Assembly: GCF_021531815.1 (NCBI RefSeq)
Contig: NZ_JADYUM010000008.1
Coordinates: 62,001-126,000 of the forward strand
Length of the DNA stretch: 64,000 nt
Direction: 5' to 3'
From: Pseudoflavonifractor phocaeensis
Lineage (GTDB): Bacteria; Bacillota; Clostridia; Oscillospirales; Oscillospiraceae
Positions 23,437 through 31,700 of the stretch are shown piece by piece. Each line of letters starts with the position of its first letter. Position 1 is the first letter of the stretch. The position numbers were made by a program, and so were the translations under genes. The notes below the pieces were generated by a model, which worked only from the letters and a program-made list of their open reading frames with translations, was not told the origin of the DNA and made no database searches.

Positions 23437-26130
23437 ATGCAGGATGATCGAAGGCCGGATTCCGACCGTCTGCTGCGGAGCATCCAGCAAGCGGAGGAAC
23501 CGGCTGGCGGCCGGCTGAAGATATTCTTCGGTTATGCCGCAGGCGTTGGCAAGACCTACGCCATGCTGGAGGCCGCCCAGCGGGCCAAGGCTGCTGGCGT
23601 GGATGTGGTAGCAGGGTATATCGAGCCCCACACCCGGCCGGAAACCATGGCTCTGTTGAATGGGCTGGAGCAGCTGCCGGTCAAACACATTCCATATAAA
23701 GGCATCGAACTACGGGAATTTGACCTGGACGCCGCTTTGGAGCGGAATCCCCAGCTGATCCTGGTGGACGAGCTTGCTCACACCAATGCTGAGGGCTGCC
23801 GCCATGTAAAGCGTTACCAGGATGTGCAGGAGCTTCTGCGCGCCGGAATTGATGTTTACACCACCGTCAATGTGCAGCATCTGGAGAGCCTCAACGACAA
23901 GGTGGCCGCCATCACCGGGGTCTCTGTTGCCGAACGTATCCCGGACAGTGTCTTTGACTCCGCAAATCAGGTAGAGCTGGTGGATCTGGAGCCCGCCGAC
24001 CTGCTGGAGCGGCTGAGGGAAGGCAAGATCTACCGCCCCCGGCAGGCCACCCAGGCCATGGGGAACTTCTTTACGGATAAGAACCTGGCCTCCCTCCGGG
24101 AGATCGCCCTGCGGCGGACAGCGGACCGTCTGGATGCCGCACCCTGGCTGGACGGTGATGAAAAGCCCAAAGCCGGCGAACATGTCCTGATCTGCCTCTC
24201 CTCCTCCCCCTCCAACGCCAAGGTCATCCGGACCGCCGCCCGGATGGCGAAAGCCTTCCACGCCGCCTTTACCGCGCTTTTTGTGGAGACGCCTGAGTTT
24301 GCGTCCCTGTCTGACGAAGACTGGAAGCGGATCAGCGACAATGTGCATCTGGCCGAGGAACTGGGCGCCAAAATCACCACCACCTACGGCGACGACCCGG
24401 CAGTACAGATCGCGGAGTATGCCCGCATCAGCGGCATTTCCAAAATCGTGCTGGGCCGCAGCCCCCGGCGTGCCAGTCTCCGCCGCTCCAAGAATCTGGT
24501 GGACAGGCTGAACGAACTGGCACCGGATCTGGACGTCTATATCATCCCGGATCAGCAGACCGCCCGCCATATGAGCCATCCTTCCAGAGCACGTTCTTCA
24601 CAGGAGCAGTTCTCCATCAGGGATACGCTGAAAATGCTGGGCATCCTGGCGCTTTGCACACTGGGCGGCTATGGGTTTGGTTATCTGGGCTTCACCGATA
24701 CCAATATTATCATGCTGTATCTGCTGGGCGTGCTGGTGATCTCCATGGTCACCACGGGCCGCAGTTACAGCCTCCTTTCGTCCGTCGTTTCGGTGCTGGC
24801 CTTCAACTTCTTCTTTACCGATCCCTTCTTCACCCTGCGGAGCGACCCCAGCTACATTGCCACCTTCGGCATCATGTTTATCGTGGGCCTGCTGAGCAGT
24901 TCTCTGACAACACGAGTCAAACTCCAGGCGAAGATGAACGCGGACAAGGCCTACCGCACCGCCATTTTGTTGGAATCCAGCCATAAGTTCCAGACTGCCG
25001 AAGGTACAGAGGAGATCCTCACCATCGCCGCGCAGCAGCTGGGGCATTTGCTGGAACGGGACCTGGTGGTCTACCGGGCGGACGGAAACGGCGGACTTCT
25101 GCCAGCCATGAGCTTCCCATTCTCGGAAGAAGCCGATATGTCCGCTCTCCTGGTGCCTGCCGAGGAAGCCGTGGCGGAATGGGTCTATAAGAATAACAAG
25201 CACGCCGGCGCCACAACGAATACCCTGCCAAACTCCAAGTGCCTGTATCTTTCTATCCGTGGAACAGGCGGCGCATTGGCCGTGGTGGGGATCTCCGTCA
25301 AGGGGGAACATCACCCACTGTTTTCCTTTGAAAAGAATCTGATGGTGGCTCTGCTGGATGAGTGCGGACTGGCACTGGAAAAAGAGATCACCATGCGGGA
25401 GAAGCAAAAGGCGGAGGCCCAGGCCAATCAGGAAAACCTGCGAGCCAACCTGCTGCGGGCCATCTCCCACGATCTGCGTACGCCCCTCACCAGCATCTCC
25501 GGCAACGCCAATATCTTGATGGAGAGCGCTAACCAGTTGGAGCCGGAAAAGAAGCAAAGCCTGTTCACCGCGATTTATGATGACGCCATGTGGCTCATTG
25601 ATCTGGTGGAAAATCTTCTGTCCATCACCCGCATTGAGGACAACCGGATCAACATGAATATGGAGCCGGAAATGATCTCGGACATCTTTACGGAAGCCAT
25701 GGCCCATCTGGATCGAAACGCTTCCAAGCACCACATTGAGGCAAAGCTGGATGACGATATGCTGATGGCGGACATGGATGCCCGGCTGATGGTGCAGGTG
25801 GTCATCAACATTGTGAACAATGCCATCAAATACACGCCGGATGGCTCCAACATTACCTTGTCCGCCCGGAAGTCCAATCAGATGGTGATTGTGGAGATTG
25901 CCGATGACGGCCCGGGCATCCCCGATGCGTCCAAGGAAAAGCTCTTTGATATGTTCTACACCGTGGGCAAGGAACGTGGTGACGGACGGCGGGGCCTGGG
26001 GCTTGGCCTCTCCCTGTGCAAGTCCATCATCAATGCCCACGGAGGCAAAATTGAAGCTGCCAATAACTACCCCAAGGGAACGGTATTTCGTTTTACCCTT
26101 CGGGCTTCGGAGGTAAACACATATGAATAA
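23437..26130 (+). CDS. kdpD: KdpD sensor histidine kinase
   Basis: An 897-residue KdpD, the sensor for potassium limitation. Domains in order: an N-terminal KdpD nucleotide-binding domain with Walker A GYAAGVGKT (residues 32-40) and LVDELAHTN; a universal-stress-protein-like domain (about 245-370); four membrane segments (about 395-495); a GAF-like region; a HisKA domain with the phospho-acceptor His678 in AISHDLRTPLTS; and a HATPase domain with DDGPGIP and GLGLGLSL. Length matches the family, and no damage is seen. Its usual target operon, kdpFABC, is broken 500 bases away on the other strand. Confidence 0.95.
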   Translation: MQDDRRPDSDRLLRSIQQAEEPAGGRLKIFFGYAAGVGKTYAMLEAAQRAKAAGVDVVAGYIEPHTRPETMALLNGLEQLPVKHIPYKGIELREFDLDAALERNPQLILVDELAHTNAEGCRHVKRYQDVQELLRAGIDVYTTVNVQHLESLNDKVAAITGVSVAERIPDSVFDSANQVELVDLEPADLLERLREGKIYRPRQATQAMGNFFTDKNLASLREIALRRTADRLDAAPWLDGDEKPKAGEHVLICLSSSPSNAKVIRTAARMAKAFHAAFTALFVETPEFASLSDEDWKRISDNVHLAEELGAKITTTYGDDPAVQIAEYARISGISKIVLGRSPRRASLRRSKNLVDRLNELAPDLDVYIIPDQQTARHMSHPSRARSSQEQFSIRDTLKMLGILALCTLGGYGFGYLGFTDTNIIMLYLLGVLVISMVTTGRSYSLLSSVVSVLAFNFFFTDPFFTLRSDPSYIATFGIMFIVGLLSSSLTTRVKLQAKMNADKAYRTAILLESSHKFQTAEGTEEILTIAAQQLGHLLERDLVVYRADGNGGLLPAMSFPFSEEADMSALLVPAEEAVAEWVYKNNKHAGATTNTLPNSKCLYLSIRGTGGALAVVGISVKGEHHPLFSFEKNLMVALLDECGLALEKEITMREKQKAEAQANQENLRANLLRAISHDLRTPLTSISGNANILMESANQLEPEKKQSLFTAIYDDAMWLIDLVENLLSITRIEDNRINMNMEPEMISDIFTEAMAHLDRNASKHHIEAKLDDDMLMADMDARLMVQVVINIVNNAIKYTPDGSNITLSARKSNQMVIVEIADDGPGIPDASKEKLFDMFYTVGKERGDGRRGLGLGLSLCKSIINAHGGKIEAANNYPKGTVFRFTLRASEVNTYE

Positions 26131-26860
26131 GCCACAGATTCTGTTTGTAGAGGATGATACAGCCGTCGGCAATCTGATTGCCACCACGCTGGAGACCCAG
26201 AATTACCAGTTCCGTCGGGCCAGGAACGGCGCCCAGGCGGTGATGGATGCCCTTTCTTACCGGCCCGACGTGATGTTGCTGGATCTTGGCCTGCCGGACG
26301 TGGACGGTATCGACATCATCAAAAAGATCCGCTCCTGGAGCAATATGCCCATCATCGTGGTATCTGCCCGCTCTGATGACCGTGACAAAGTTGCCGCGTT
26401 GGATGCCGGTGCGGATGATTACCTGACCAAGCCCTTCTCCGTGGACGAATTGCTGGCCCGGCTGCGGGTGGCCCTGCGCCGGGTGCGGTATGACAGCCAG
26501 AAGACCAGTGAGGAGGCAGCCCGCTACCAGAACGGCGGTCTTGTCATCGACTACGCGGCAGGCTGCGCCTACCGGGATGGTCAGGAGCTGCATTTGACCC
26601 CCATTGAATACAAGCTGCTGTGCCTGCTGGCTAAGAACACCGGTAAGGTACTGACCCACAACTATATCATTGGTGAGATTTGGGGCGGCTCGGCCGACAA
26701 TGTCACCGCTGAGCTTCCTTCCCTGCGTGTCTTTATGGCTACCCTGCGAAAGAAATTGGAAGTAGACCAGAGCCATCCCCAGTACATCCAGACTCACATC
26801 GGCGTGGGCTACCGCATGATCCAGTGCGGCAAGGACCATGAACCGCAGGAAAATCTGTGA
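26123..26860 (+). CDS. kdpE: KdpE response regulator
   Basis: A 245-residue OmpR-type regulator that pairs with KdpD. The receiver domain has Asp54 in MLLDLGLPDVDG and the switch lysine in LTKPFSVDELLARL; the C-terminal winged helix has LTPIEYKLLCLLAKN and THIGVGYRM. It overlaps the kdpD end by eight bases, so the pair is coupled. With kdpFABC gone, candidates for control are the adjacent ktrAB genes, kdpF and the small membrane protein. Confidence 0.93.
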   Translation: MNKPQILFVEDDTAVGNLIATTLETQNYQFRRARNGAQAVMDALSYRPDVMLLDLGLPDVDGIDIIKKIRSWSNMPIIVVSARSDDRDKVAALDAGADDYLTKPFSVDELLARLRVALRRVRYDSQKTSEEAARYQNGGLVIDYAAGCAYRDGQELHLTPIEYKLLCLLAKNTGKVLTHNYIIGEIWGGSADNVTAELPSLRVFMATLRKKLEVDQSHPQYIQTHIGVGYRMIQCGKDHEPQENL

Positions 26861-26933
26861 CTCTATTCCGTAGTCCCAACACTTATGTATCAGGATGGTT
26901 GTGCTGTTAGAGTAATAAAAATATCAATTAAAT

Positions 26934-26974
26934 ATCCTGCGTGTCTGGCACTCACAGAGTCAGGCATGCAGGAT
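26934..26974. repeat. Hairpin repeat, copy B
   Basis: ATCCTGCGTGTCTG and CAGGCATGCAGGAT form a 14-pair stem (two G-U pairs) followed by GTTTTAG. Sequence and loop match copy A at 20064-20110, with paired changes that keep the stem. It lies about 75 bases after kdpE and probably terminates kdpDE transcription. Confidence 0.65.
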
Positions 26975-27206
26975 GTTTTAGTTTCACTCCATTCAGAGTC
27001 AATACAATTCGGCGGTGCAACAGTATCAAAACAAGAACGCCGTCCGCTATTTCACTGCAAAAAATGCGATGGCGTTGACAAACATACGCCATTCTATTCG
27101 ATAGCACAAACAGGGACGGCAAACCTTATCGCCCCTGTTTTTTAAACACACAAAACAACATCTTATGCCCCCAATGTCATTAAGTTAAGGTTTTTGCCGA
27201 ACTCGC

Positions 27207-27245
27207 AAAAGTACCCACCCCGTTTGAATGAAGTAGGTACTTTTT
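27207..27245 (-). terminator. Terminator of the Rrf2-family gene
   Basis: AAAAGTACC (27207-27215) and GGTACTTTT (27236-27244) form a 9-pair stem downstream of the minus-strand regulator; TTTTTG follows on the plus strand as well. Confidence 0.55.
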
Positions 27246-27360
27246 GACGCAGTAAAGGTCGTTATTCTGCATGATGCCGCATTTTATATCATATCTTGGA
27301 GAAACAAAGGCAAATCTGTTTGATAAACTGGAATTGTACAAGTTCTTTTGAAAAAGAATA

Positions 27361-27801
27361 TCATTTATCATGTTCAAGTATTGTATGATAGTCATTCACT
27401 ATTTTTTCCATCGTTATAGACTTCATGCTGGATATCAGGTTTTCTTTCAGCGTGTCATATGTTCGATCAAGTACATCCCCTATATTTCTTCCAACTGGGC
27501 AGAACGGAGATGGAGAGGAATGAACACTTATCATTTTATCAATTGCCTTCGGATCTACCGCCTCACAAATACGGTATAGAGAAATATCCTGCATCGGAAC
27601 GGCAAGCGTTGCCCCGCCTGTTCCAAACTTCACATCTATGATGCCATCTTTTTTCATTGCGCTGATGATGTTTCTGATGGTAACCGGATTGCATCCTGTT
27701 GAAAGCGAGAGCAATTCACTTGTCACTTTGTTTTCTTCACCATATTCATTTATAAATATTAAGCAGTGAACTGCAATAGAACATTTATTACTGATATGCA
27801 T
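27361..27801 (-). CDS. Rrf2-family transcriptional regulator
   Basis: A 146-residue Rrf2-type repressor with an N-terminal winged helix (IAVHCLIFINEYGEEN...CNPVTIRNIISAMKKDG) and a dimerization helix. The closely spaced three-cysteine cluster of iron-sulfur Rrf2 members (IscR, NsrR) is not present; only FCPVG is seen in that region, so it may respond to another redox signal or ligand, as YwnA/CymR-like members do. It is transcribed away from an electron-transfer protein gene, and the shared upstream region contains a perfect promoter wrapped in an inverted repeat, the probable operator. Confidence 0.85.
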   Translation of the reverse strand: MHISNKCSIAVHCLIFINEYGEENKVTSELLSLSTGCNPVTIRNIISAMKKDGIIDVKFGTGGATLAVPMQDISLYRICEAVDPKAIDKMISVHSSPSPFCPVGRNIGDVLDRTYDTLKENLISSMKSITMEKIVNDYHTILEHDK

Positions 27802-27853
27802 AATACAAATCCTCCGCTTGTTATTCTACCATATAATTTCAATGGTGTAAATA

Positions 27854-27898
27854 TTGACACTACATCAGAATACAGTTATAATGTTCCATATGATGTAG
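27854..27898 (+). promoter_or_regulatory. Consensus promoter overlapped by an 8-base inverted repeat
   Basis: TTGACA (27854-27859), a 17-base spacer and TATAAT (27877-27882) make a perfect sigma-A promoter for the gene at 27930. CTACATCA (27860-27867, in the spacer) and TGATGTAG (27891-27898, around the start point) form an exact inverted repeat centred on the -10 box. A repressor bound here would block transcription; the divergent Rrf2 protein is the obvious candidate. Confidence 0.75.
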
Positions 27899-27929
27899 CT
27901 TTATTTTTTACATCCAAGGAGGAACCAAC

Positions 27930-28685
27930 ATGAAATGCTATCAGATCGTGTTCAGCCCAACTGGCGGAACAGAAAGAGCTGCCAGAGCAATTTCGCAAAA
28001 CTGGTCTCAGGTCGACACGATTGATCTATCTGCTCCGAATACCATGTATGCAGAGATTTGTTTTGAGAGTGACTCTCTTGCAGTGATTGCAATGCCATCT
28101 TTTGGCGGCGTTGCACCGCAGCTTGCTTTGGATCGACTTGCGATGATCAAAGGGAATGGAGCAAAATGCGTGATTGTTGCAGTTTATGGAAATCGTGCTT
28201 ATGAGGATACCCTCGTCCAGATGGAGGATTGTGCCCAAAACGCCGGGTTCCAGGTGATTGCCGCCATCTCTGCAGTAGCGGAACATTCCATCATACACGA
28301 GTATGCAGCCGGAAGGCCTAATTTGGATGATTGTAAAGAACTTGCGGAATTTGGTGACCGGATTCTTGAAAAAGCCGTTTCCAACAAATTATCCAAACCT
28401 TCTGTTCCCGGCAACAGACCATACAAAAAAGCTGGAACCGGAATGGTTCCAAAAGCCGATTCCCGTTGTACCTCCTGTGGGCTGTGCGTACAGAAATGTC
28501 CCGCAAGCGCTATCTCCGCAAACACGCCCAGAGCGACCGATAAGAGTAAGTGCATATCCTGTATGCGATGCGTGTCCATATGTCCGGTTCACGCTAGAAA
28601 GGTCAGCGGTCTTATGACTTCTATTGCTGCAGCGGCAATAAAGAATGCCTGCTCCGTTGAAAAAGCAAACGAATTGTTTATATAA
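27930..28685 (+). CDS. EFR1-type flavodoxin-ferredoxin fusion
   Basis: A 251-residue electron carrier. The N-terminal flavodoxin-like domain begins with the FMN-loop-like SPTGGTERAA, and two 4Fe-4S motifs lie near the C terminus: CTSCGLCVQKCPASA and CISCMRCVSICPVHA. This is the EFR1 family layout common in anaerobic Clostridia; its partners are not known to me. AAGGAGG precedes the ATG. It is a single-gene unit under a consensus promoter, divergent from an Rrf2 regulator. Confidence 0.88.
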   Translation: MKCYQIVFSPTGGTERAARAISQNWSQVDTIDLSAPNTMYAEICFESDSLAVIAMPSFGGVAPQLALDRLAMIKGNGAKCVIVAVYGNRAYEDTLVQMEDCAQNAGFQVIAAISAVAEHSIIHEYAAGRPNLDDCKELAEFGDRILEKAVSNKLSKPSVPGNRPYKKAGTGMVPKADSRCTSCGLCVQKCPASAISANTPRATDKSKCISCMRCVSICPVHARKVSGLMTSIAAAAIKNACSVEKANELFI

Positions 28686-28706
28686 GGCTGTTTCTTATTA
28701 TTCCAC

Positions 28707-28736
28707 CCCCTCCCAACCTATTTAGATTGGGAGGGG
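28707..28736 (+). terminator. Terminator after the EFR1-type gene
   Basis: CCCCTCCCAA and TTGGGAGGGG form a perfect 10-pair stem with a 10-base loop, 22 bases after the stop codon; TAATTTAT follows. Confidence 0.7.
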
Positions 28737-28813
28737 TAATTTATACATTGCTTTTTCACAAGTTCTGATTTGTCTGGCTTTTATCCTCTTATACTATAAG
28801 CATAGTGTATTCA

Positions 28814-29236
28814 TCAGCTCCAATTGTTTGCTGACAGTTCCCCCATGTAGGCGTATGTCTCAGGTGCGGCGTTCCGGAATGTTTCCAAGCGTTTTTCGTT
28901 GCCGCTGTACGTGATCCAGTAGACGAAGCAATCGGCAAAGTATTCCCGACTGTTGGTCTTGGCATAATCCCGGAGACCGGAGTTCTGCGCCTCTCCGCGG
29001 GTGACGATCTCACTTGCTGTGGCATCAGCGGGGTAGAGCTGATCTATTCCCTTTCTCCAGCTGCGTGGCCGAAAGGGTACAACGTGATAGGTGCTGCGGA
29101 TCTCCTTTGGCGTTGCCCAGCGGGCCGTTCCGTGCTGGCCGTCGTCCACGGTCTTGCTCTTGATGTTGTTAAGGGAGTAGCGCTGGGAGAAGAAGGACAC
29201 TGCCAGCAGGAACACCAGCAGCCCGCCGCAGATCAA
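28814..29236 (-). pseudogene. Broken conjugative-element fragment (VirD4/TraG-like front, foreign tail)
   Basis: The first half of this 140-residue frame matches the N-terminal region of VirD4/TraG coupling proteins of clostridial integrative conjugative elements (HGTARWATPKEIRSTYH). The second half (about residues 80-140, containing NSREYFADCFVYWI) resembles the end of a different element-borne protein, possibly a zincin-like metallopeptidase. It looks like a chimeric fossil left by decay of a conjugative element, probably fairly old because only scraps of adjacent genes remain. Confidence 0.6.
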
Positions 29237-29512
29237 AATAAACGGCCATGTGTTCTCGTTCGTGTGGCATCCTCCTTGTGCTTTTCGAATTTGGCGCAGA
29301 GATCATCGTTCCAGTCTTTGCGCCGCGGTGTGAGCCGCTCCACGTCCAGCCCCATATCCTCCAGCGCGTCCCTCATGCGGTCACAGGCTTCGTTGCCCGC
29401 GTCGTCGTTGTCGAGGCAGAGGTACACCGTGTCCAGCTTCGGATTCTGCCGCAGCCGATCCAGCACCGGCTGGATGGACGTGCCGCAGCAGGCTATCCAT
29501 ATCAAAATCCTC
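29233..29512 (-). pseudogene. Fragment of a DUF3991/TOPRIM element protein
   Basis: About 90 residues match the C-terminal TOPRIM part of DUF3991/TOPRIM proteins of integrative conjugative elements (PKLDTVYLCLDNDDAGNEAC with the DxD motif, then PRRKDWNDDLCAKFEK). The frame continues upstream to 29829, but that extension has no family resemblance and runs through hairpins, so I regard it as accidental. The natural protein is several times longer. It overlaps the VirD4-like fragment by four bases, an order seen in intact elements. Confidence 0.65.
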
Positions 29513-29820
29513 CTGTAAAAAAATAAGCCGAAGCAAACCTGATTGCTCCGGCTGGTAAACGTATGATGGGCAATAGCGCCATTTTTGAATCGGGTACAAC
29601 GAAAAAGGGCGCCTCTTTGATGGCTTTGACTTAACCAATAAACAGACGCCCGAAACTTCGTATATAATTTTGAGGGAAGCTTGCCCTGTTTTTCTCTTTG
29701 AAAAAGGGCGTTTTTTTCGTTTTCACCGCAAACTTCAGGAAAAGGGGAGTTCAAATCTGCCCAGTTACTCGAATTGCTCGAAAATATCCATTCTCCGCAA
29801 CTCGAAAATTTGAAAAAAAG
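29513..29820. other. Non-coding stretch with hairpins left of the tRNA cluster
   Basis: No gene is supported. GCCGAAGCAA/TTGCTCCGGC (29528-29550) forms a stem that on the minus strand is followed by a run of T. GCCCTGTTTTTC/GAAAAAGGGC (29683-29710) is followed by T7 on the plus strand. The region probably marks the junction between the element remnant and the tRNA cluster. Confidence 0.45.
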
Positions 29821-29880
29821 AGGTCGCAACCTCCTGGAACTCTAAGCTTTGCGCTTAAAATATCCAGATTGTTGCGACCT
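29821..29880 (-). terminator. Terminator of the tRNA cluster
   Basis: AGGTCGCAAC (29821-29830) and GTTGCGACCT (29871-29880) form a perfect 10-pair stem; on the minus strand CTTTTTTTC follows. It begins three bases after the tRNA-Cys CCA end. Confidence 0.75.
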
Positions 29881-29882
29881 TA

Positions 29883-29957
29883 TGGAGGTGCCACCCAGAT
29901 TTGAACTGGGGAGTGGAGCTTTTGCAGAGCTCTGCCTTACCACTTGGCTATGGCACC
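29883..29957 (-). tRNA. tRNA-Cys(GCA)
   Basis: Acceptor GGTGCCA/TGGCACC, anticodon loop CTGCAAA with GCA, T-arm GTTCAAATC and encoded CCA. It is the last gene of the five-tRNA transcript. Confidence 0.95.
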
Positions 29958-29986
29958 GCATGGAGCAGCAGAGTGCTCCAAAAAAT

Positions 29987-30062
29987 TGGAGCGAGTGACG
30001 AGGCTCGAACTCGCTACCTCCACCTTGGCAAGGTGGCGCTCTACCAGATGAGCTACACTCGC
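29987..30062 (-). tRNA. tRNA-Gly(GCC)
   Basis: Acceptor GCGAGTG/CACTCGC, anticodon loop TTGGCAA with GCC, T-arm GTTCGAGCC and encoded CCA. A small TGGAGCA/TGCTCCA hairpin lies between it and tRNA-Cys, possibly a processing signal. Confidence 0.95.
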
Positions 30063-30094
30063 ATTTGGTCTCCCGCAGAGGAAACTGCGGGAGA

Positions 30095-30170
30095 TGGTGC
30101 CTCCGGTCGGAATCGAACCAACGACACGGGGATTTTCAGTCCCCTGCTCTACCAACTGAGCTACAGAGGC
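30095..30170 (-). tRNA. tRNA-Phe(GAA)
   Basis: Acceptor GCCTCTG/CGGAGGC, anticodon loop CTGAAAA with GAA, T-arm GTTCGATTC and encoded CCA. A CTCCCGCAG/CTGCGGGAG hairpin separates it from tRNA-Gly. Confidence 0.95.
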
Positions 30171-30205
30171 ATATTCCTTTTGAAACACTCAAAAGAAATA
30201 AAAAG

Positions 30206-30282
<77 letters not shown>

Positions 30283-30311
30283 AGGTAGTCCCGGGGGAGT
30301 GTGGGTCGAAT

Positions 30312-30387
30312 TGGTGGGAACAACAGGGCTCGAACCTGTGACCCCATGCTTGTAAGGCATGTGCTCTACCAGCTGAGCTATGCTCCC
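30312..30387 (-). tRNA. tRNA-Val(TAC)
   Basis: Acceptor GGGAGCA/TGTTCCC, anticodon TAC in CTTACAA, T-arm GTTCGAGCC and encoded CCA. It is the first gene of the cluster, about 30 bases behind the promoter. Confidence 0.95.
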
Positions 30388-30418
30388 CGGTGTTGCCCGC
30401 TCTCGCGACGGCTTCGTT

Positions 30419-30447
30419 ATTATACTAAACCAGGAGGGAGTTGTCAA
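30419..30447 (-). promoter_or_regulatory. Promoter of the tRNA cluster
   Basis: On the minus strand a perfect TTGACA (30442-30447), a 17-base spacer and a perfect TATAAT (30419-30424), as expected for a strongly expressed stable-RNA operon. Confidence 0.88.
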
Positions 30448-30541
30448 CAGGGAAATCAAATTTTTCTGCAAAAAATTTTCTTTTAAAAAAGGCGGGTTCT
30501 GGTCAAAATAAACCGTCTTTTTGTCAGGCGGTTCCGGCTTC

Positions 30542-30570
30542 TTGACATTCCATTTTGTTGGTGACATAAT
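30542..30570 (+). promoter_or_regulatory. Promoter of pfkA
   Basis: TTGACA (30542-30547), a 17-base spacer and CATAAT (30565-30570), about 75 bases before the pfkA start. Confidence 0.75.
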
Positions 30571-30645
30571 GATTCCACTGTGTTGAAGACGCCGGAAGCG
30601 GCGGTCTCCGCCAACATCAGATGTTTAGCAAGGAGGGCCCAGGTT

Positions 30646-31647
30646 ATGAACTCACAGGTAAAACGGATCGGTGTGCTGACCAGCGGCGGCGACGCCCCGG
30701 GCATGAATGCGGCGGTGCGCGCCGTGGTGCGTACCGCTACCAGCCGGGGGATTGAGTGCGTCGGGATCCGCCGGGGCTGGAGCGGTCTGATCAACAGCGA
30801 TTTTGTGAAGATGGACAGCTCCAGCGTCAGCCATATCATCAATAAGGGCGGCACCCTCCTTTATACCGCCCGGAGCAAGGAATTTATGCAGCCGGAGGGA
30901 CGGGAGAAGGCCATCGCCACCTGCAAGCTGCTGGGATTGGACGCCATCGTGGCCATCGGCGGCGACGGTACCTTCCGGGGGGCGCTGGCCCTGTCCCGCC
31001 AAGTGGCGGAAAGTGGCCAGAAGCTGTCTGTGGTCGGAATCCCCGCCACCATTGACAACGACATCGGCTGCTCCCACTACACCATCGGCTTCGATACCGC
31101 CTGCAACACCGCCATCGAGTGTATTGATAAGCTCCGGGACACTATGCAGTCCCATGAGCGCTGTTCCGTGGTGGAGGTCATGGGCCGCCATGCGGGTTAT
31201 CTGGCCCTCTATGTGGGCATCTCCGTGGGCGCTACCGCCGTGCTCATCCCGGAGCGCCCCGTGGATTTTGAGCAGGACGTGGTGGAGAAGATCCGCCGGG
31301 CCCGGCTGGCCGGCACAACCCACTACATGGTGGTGGTGGCGGAGGGTGCCGGCAGCGCCTTTGAGATCGCCAAGCGCATCCAGGATGAGGTGGGCATCGA
31401 TCCCCGGGTCACCGTCCTGGGGCACATCCAGCGGGGCGGCTCGCCCACCGCACGGGACCGTGAGACCGCCAGCCGCATGGGCTACGAGGCGGTCCAGGTG
31501 CTGCTCCAGGACAAGGGCAACCGGATCATCTCCTCCCTGGACGGCCGCATCGTGGACCTGGACATGGAGGAGGCCCTGGCCATGACCAAGCGCTTCGAAA
31601 TGGACCGTTACGACGTGCTGGAGGCCCTGACCAACAGCGGCAATTAA
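30646..31647 (+). CDS. pfkA: 6-phosphofructokinase (ATP-dependent)
   Basis: A 333-residue phosphofructokinase phosphorylating fructose 6-phosphate, the committed step of glycolysis. Features include the nucleotide-binding start VLTSGGDAPGMNAAVRA, AIGGDGTFRGA (glycine after GGD, typical of ATP rather than pyrophosphate use), the catalytic PATIDNDI and VEVMGRHAG. AAGGAGG stands before the ATG at 30646. It is alone between a consensus promoter and a strong terminator. Length is close to the usual 320. Confidence 0.95.
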   Translation: MNSQVKRIGVLTSGGDAPGMNAAVRAVVRTATSRGIECVGIRRGWSGLINSDFVKMDSSSVSHIINKGGTLLYTARSKEFMQPEGREKAIATCKLLGLDAIVAIGGDGTFRGALALSRQVAESGQKLSVVGIPATIDNDIGCSHYTIGFDTACNTAIECIDKLRDTMQSHERCSVVEVMGRHAGYLALYVGISVGATAVLIPERPVDFEQDVVEKIRRARLAGTTHYMVVVAEGAGSAFEIAKRIQDEVGIDPRVTVLGHIQRGGSPTARDRETASRMGYEAVQVLLQDKGNRIISSLDGRIVDLDMEEALAMTKRFEMDRYDVLEALTNSGN

Positions 31648-31659
31648 ACGATGAAACCA

Positions 31660-31690
31660 AACCCGGAAGGCAGTGCCTTCCGGGTTTTTC
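31660..31690 (+). terminator. Terminator of pfkA
   Basis: AACCCGGAAGGCA and TGCCTTCCGGGTT form a perfect 13-pair stem with a single-base loop region, ending in TTTTTC. Confidence 0.88.
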
Positions 31691-31700
31691 TCGGCAAAAA

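Larger units (their letters stand above)
26861..27360. other. Non-coding stretch with hairpins between kdpE and the Rrf2 gene
   Basis: No gene is certain. A frame from 26885 to 27145 could encode up to 86 residues with a CKKCDGVDKH segment, but it runs through the hairpin repeat at 26934-26974 and lacks a ribosome site. Stems seen are ATGGCGT/ACGCCAT at 27069-27092, AAACAGGG/CCCTGTTT followed by T6 at 27108-27142, and AAAAGTACC/GGTACTTTT at 27207-27244. The last is well placed as the terminator of the Rrf2 gene. The remainder (27246-27360) shows nothing recognisable. Confidence 0.5.

Noticed and set aside
29513-29829. The upstream extension of the TOPRIM-fragment frame to 29829
   Set aside because: The extra 100 residues resemble no protein, are aromatic-rich, and their DNA contains hairpins typical of an intergenic junction.
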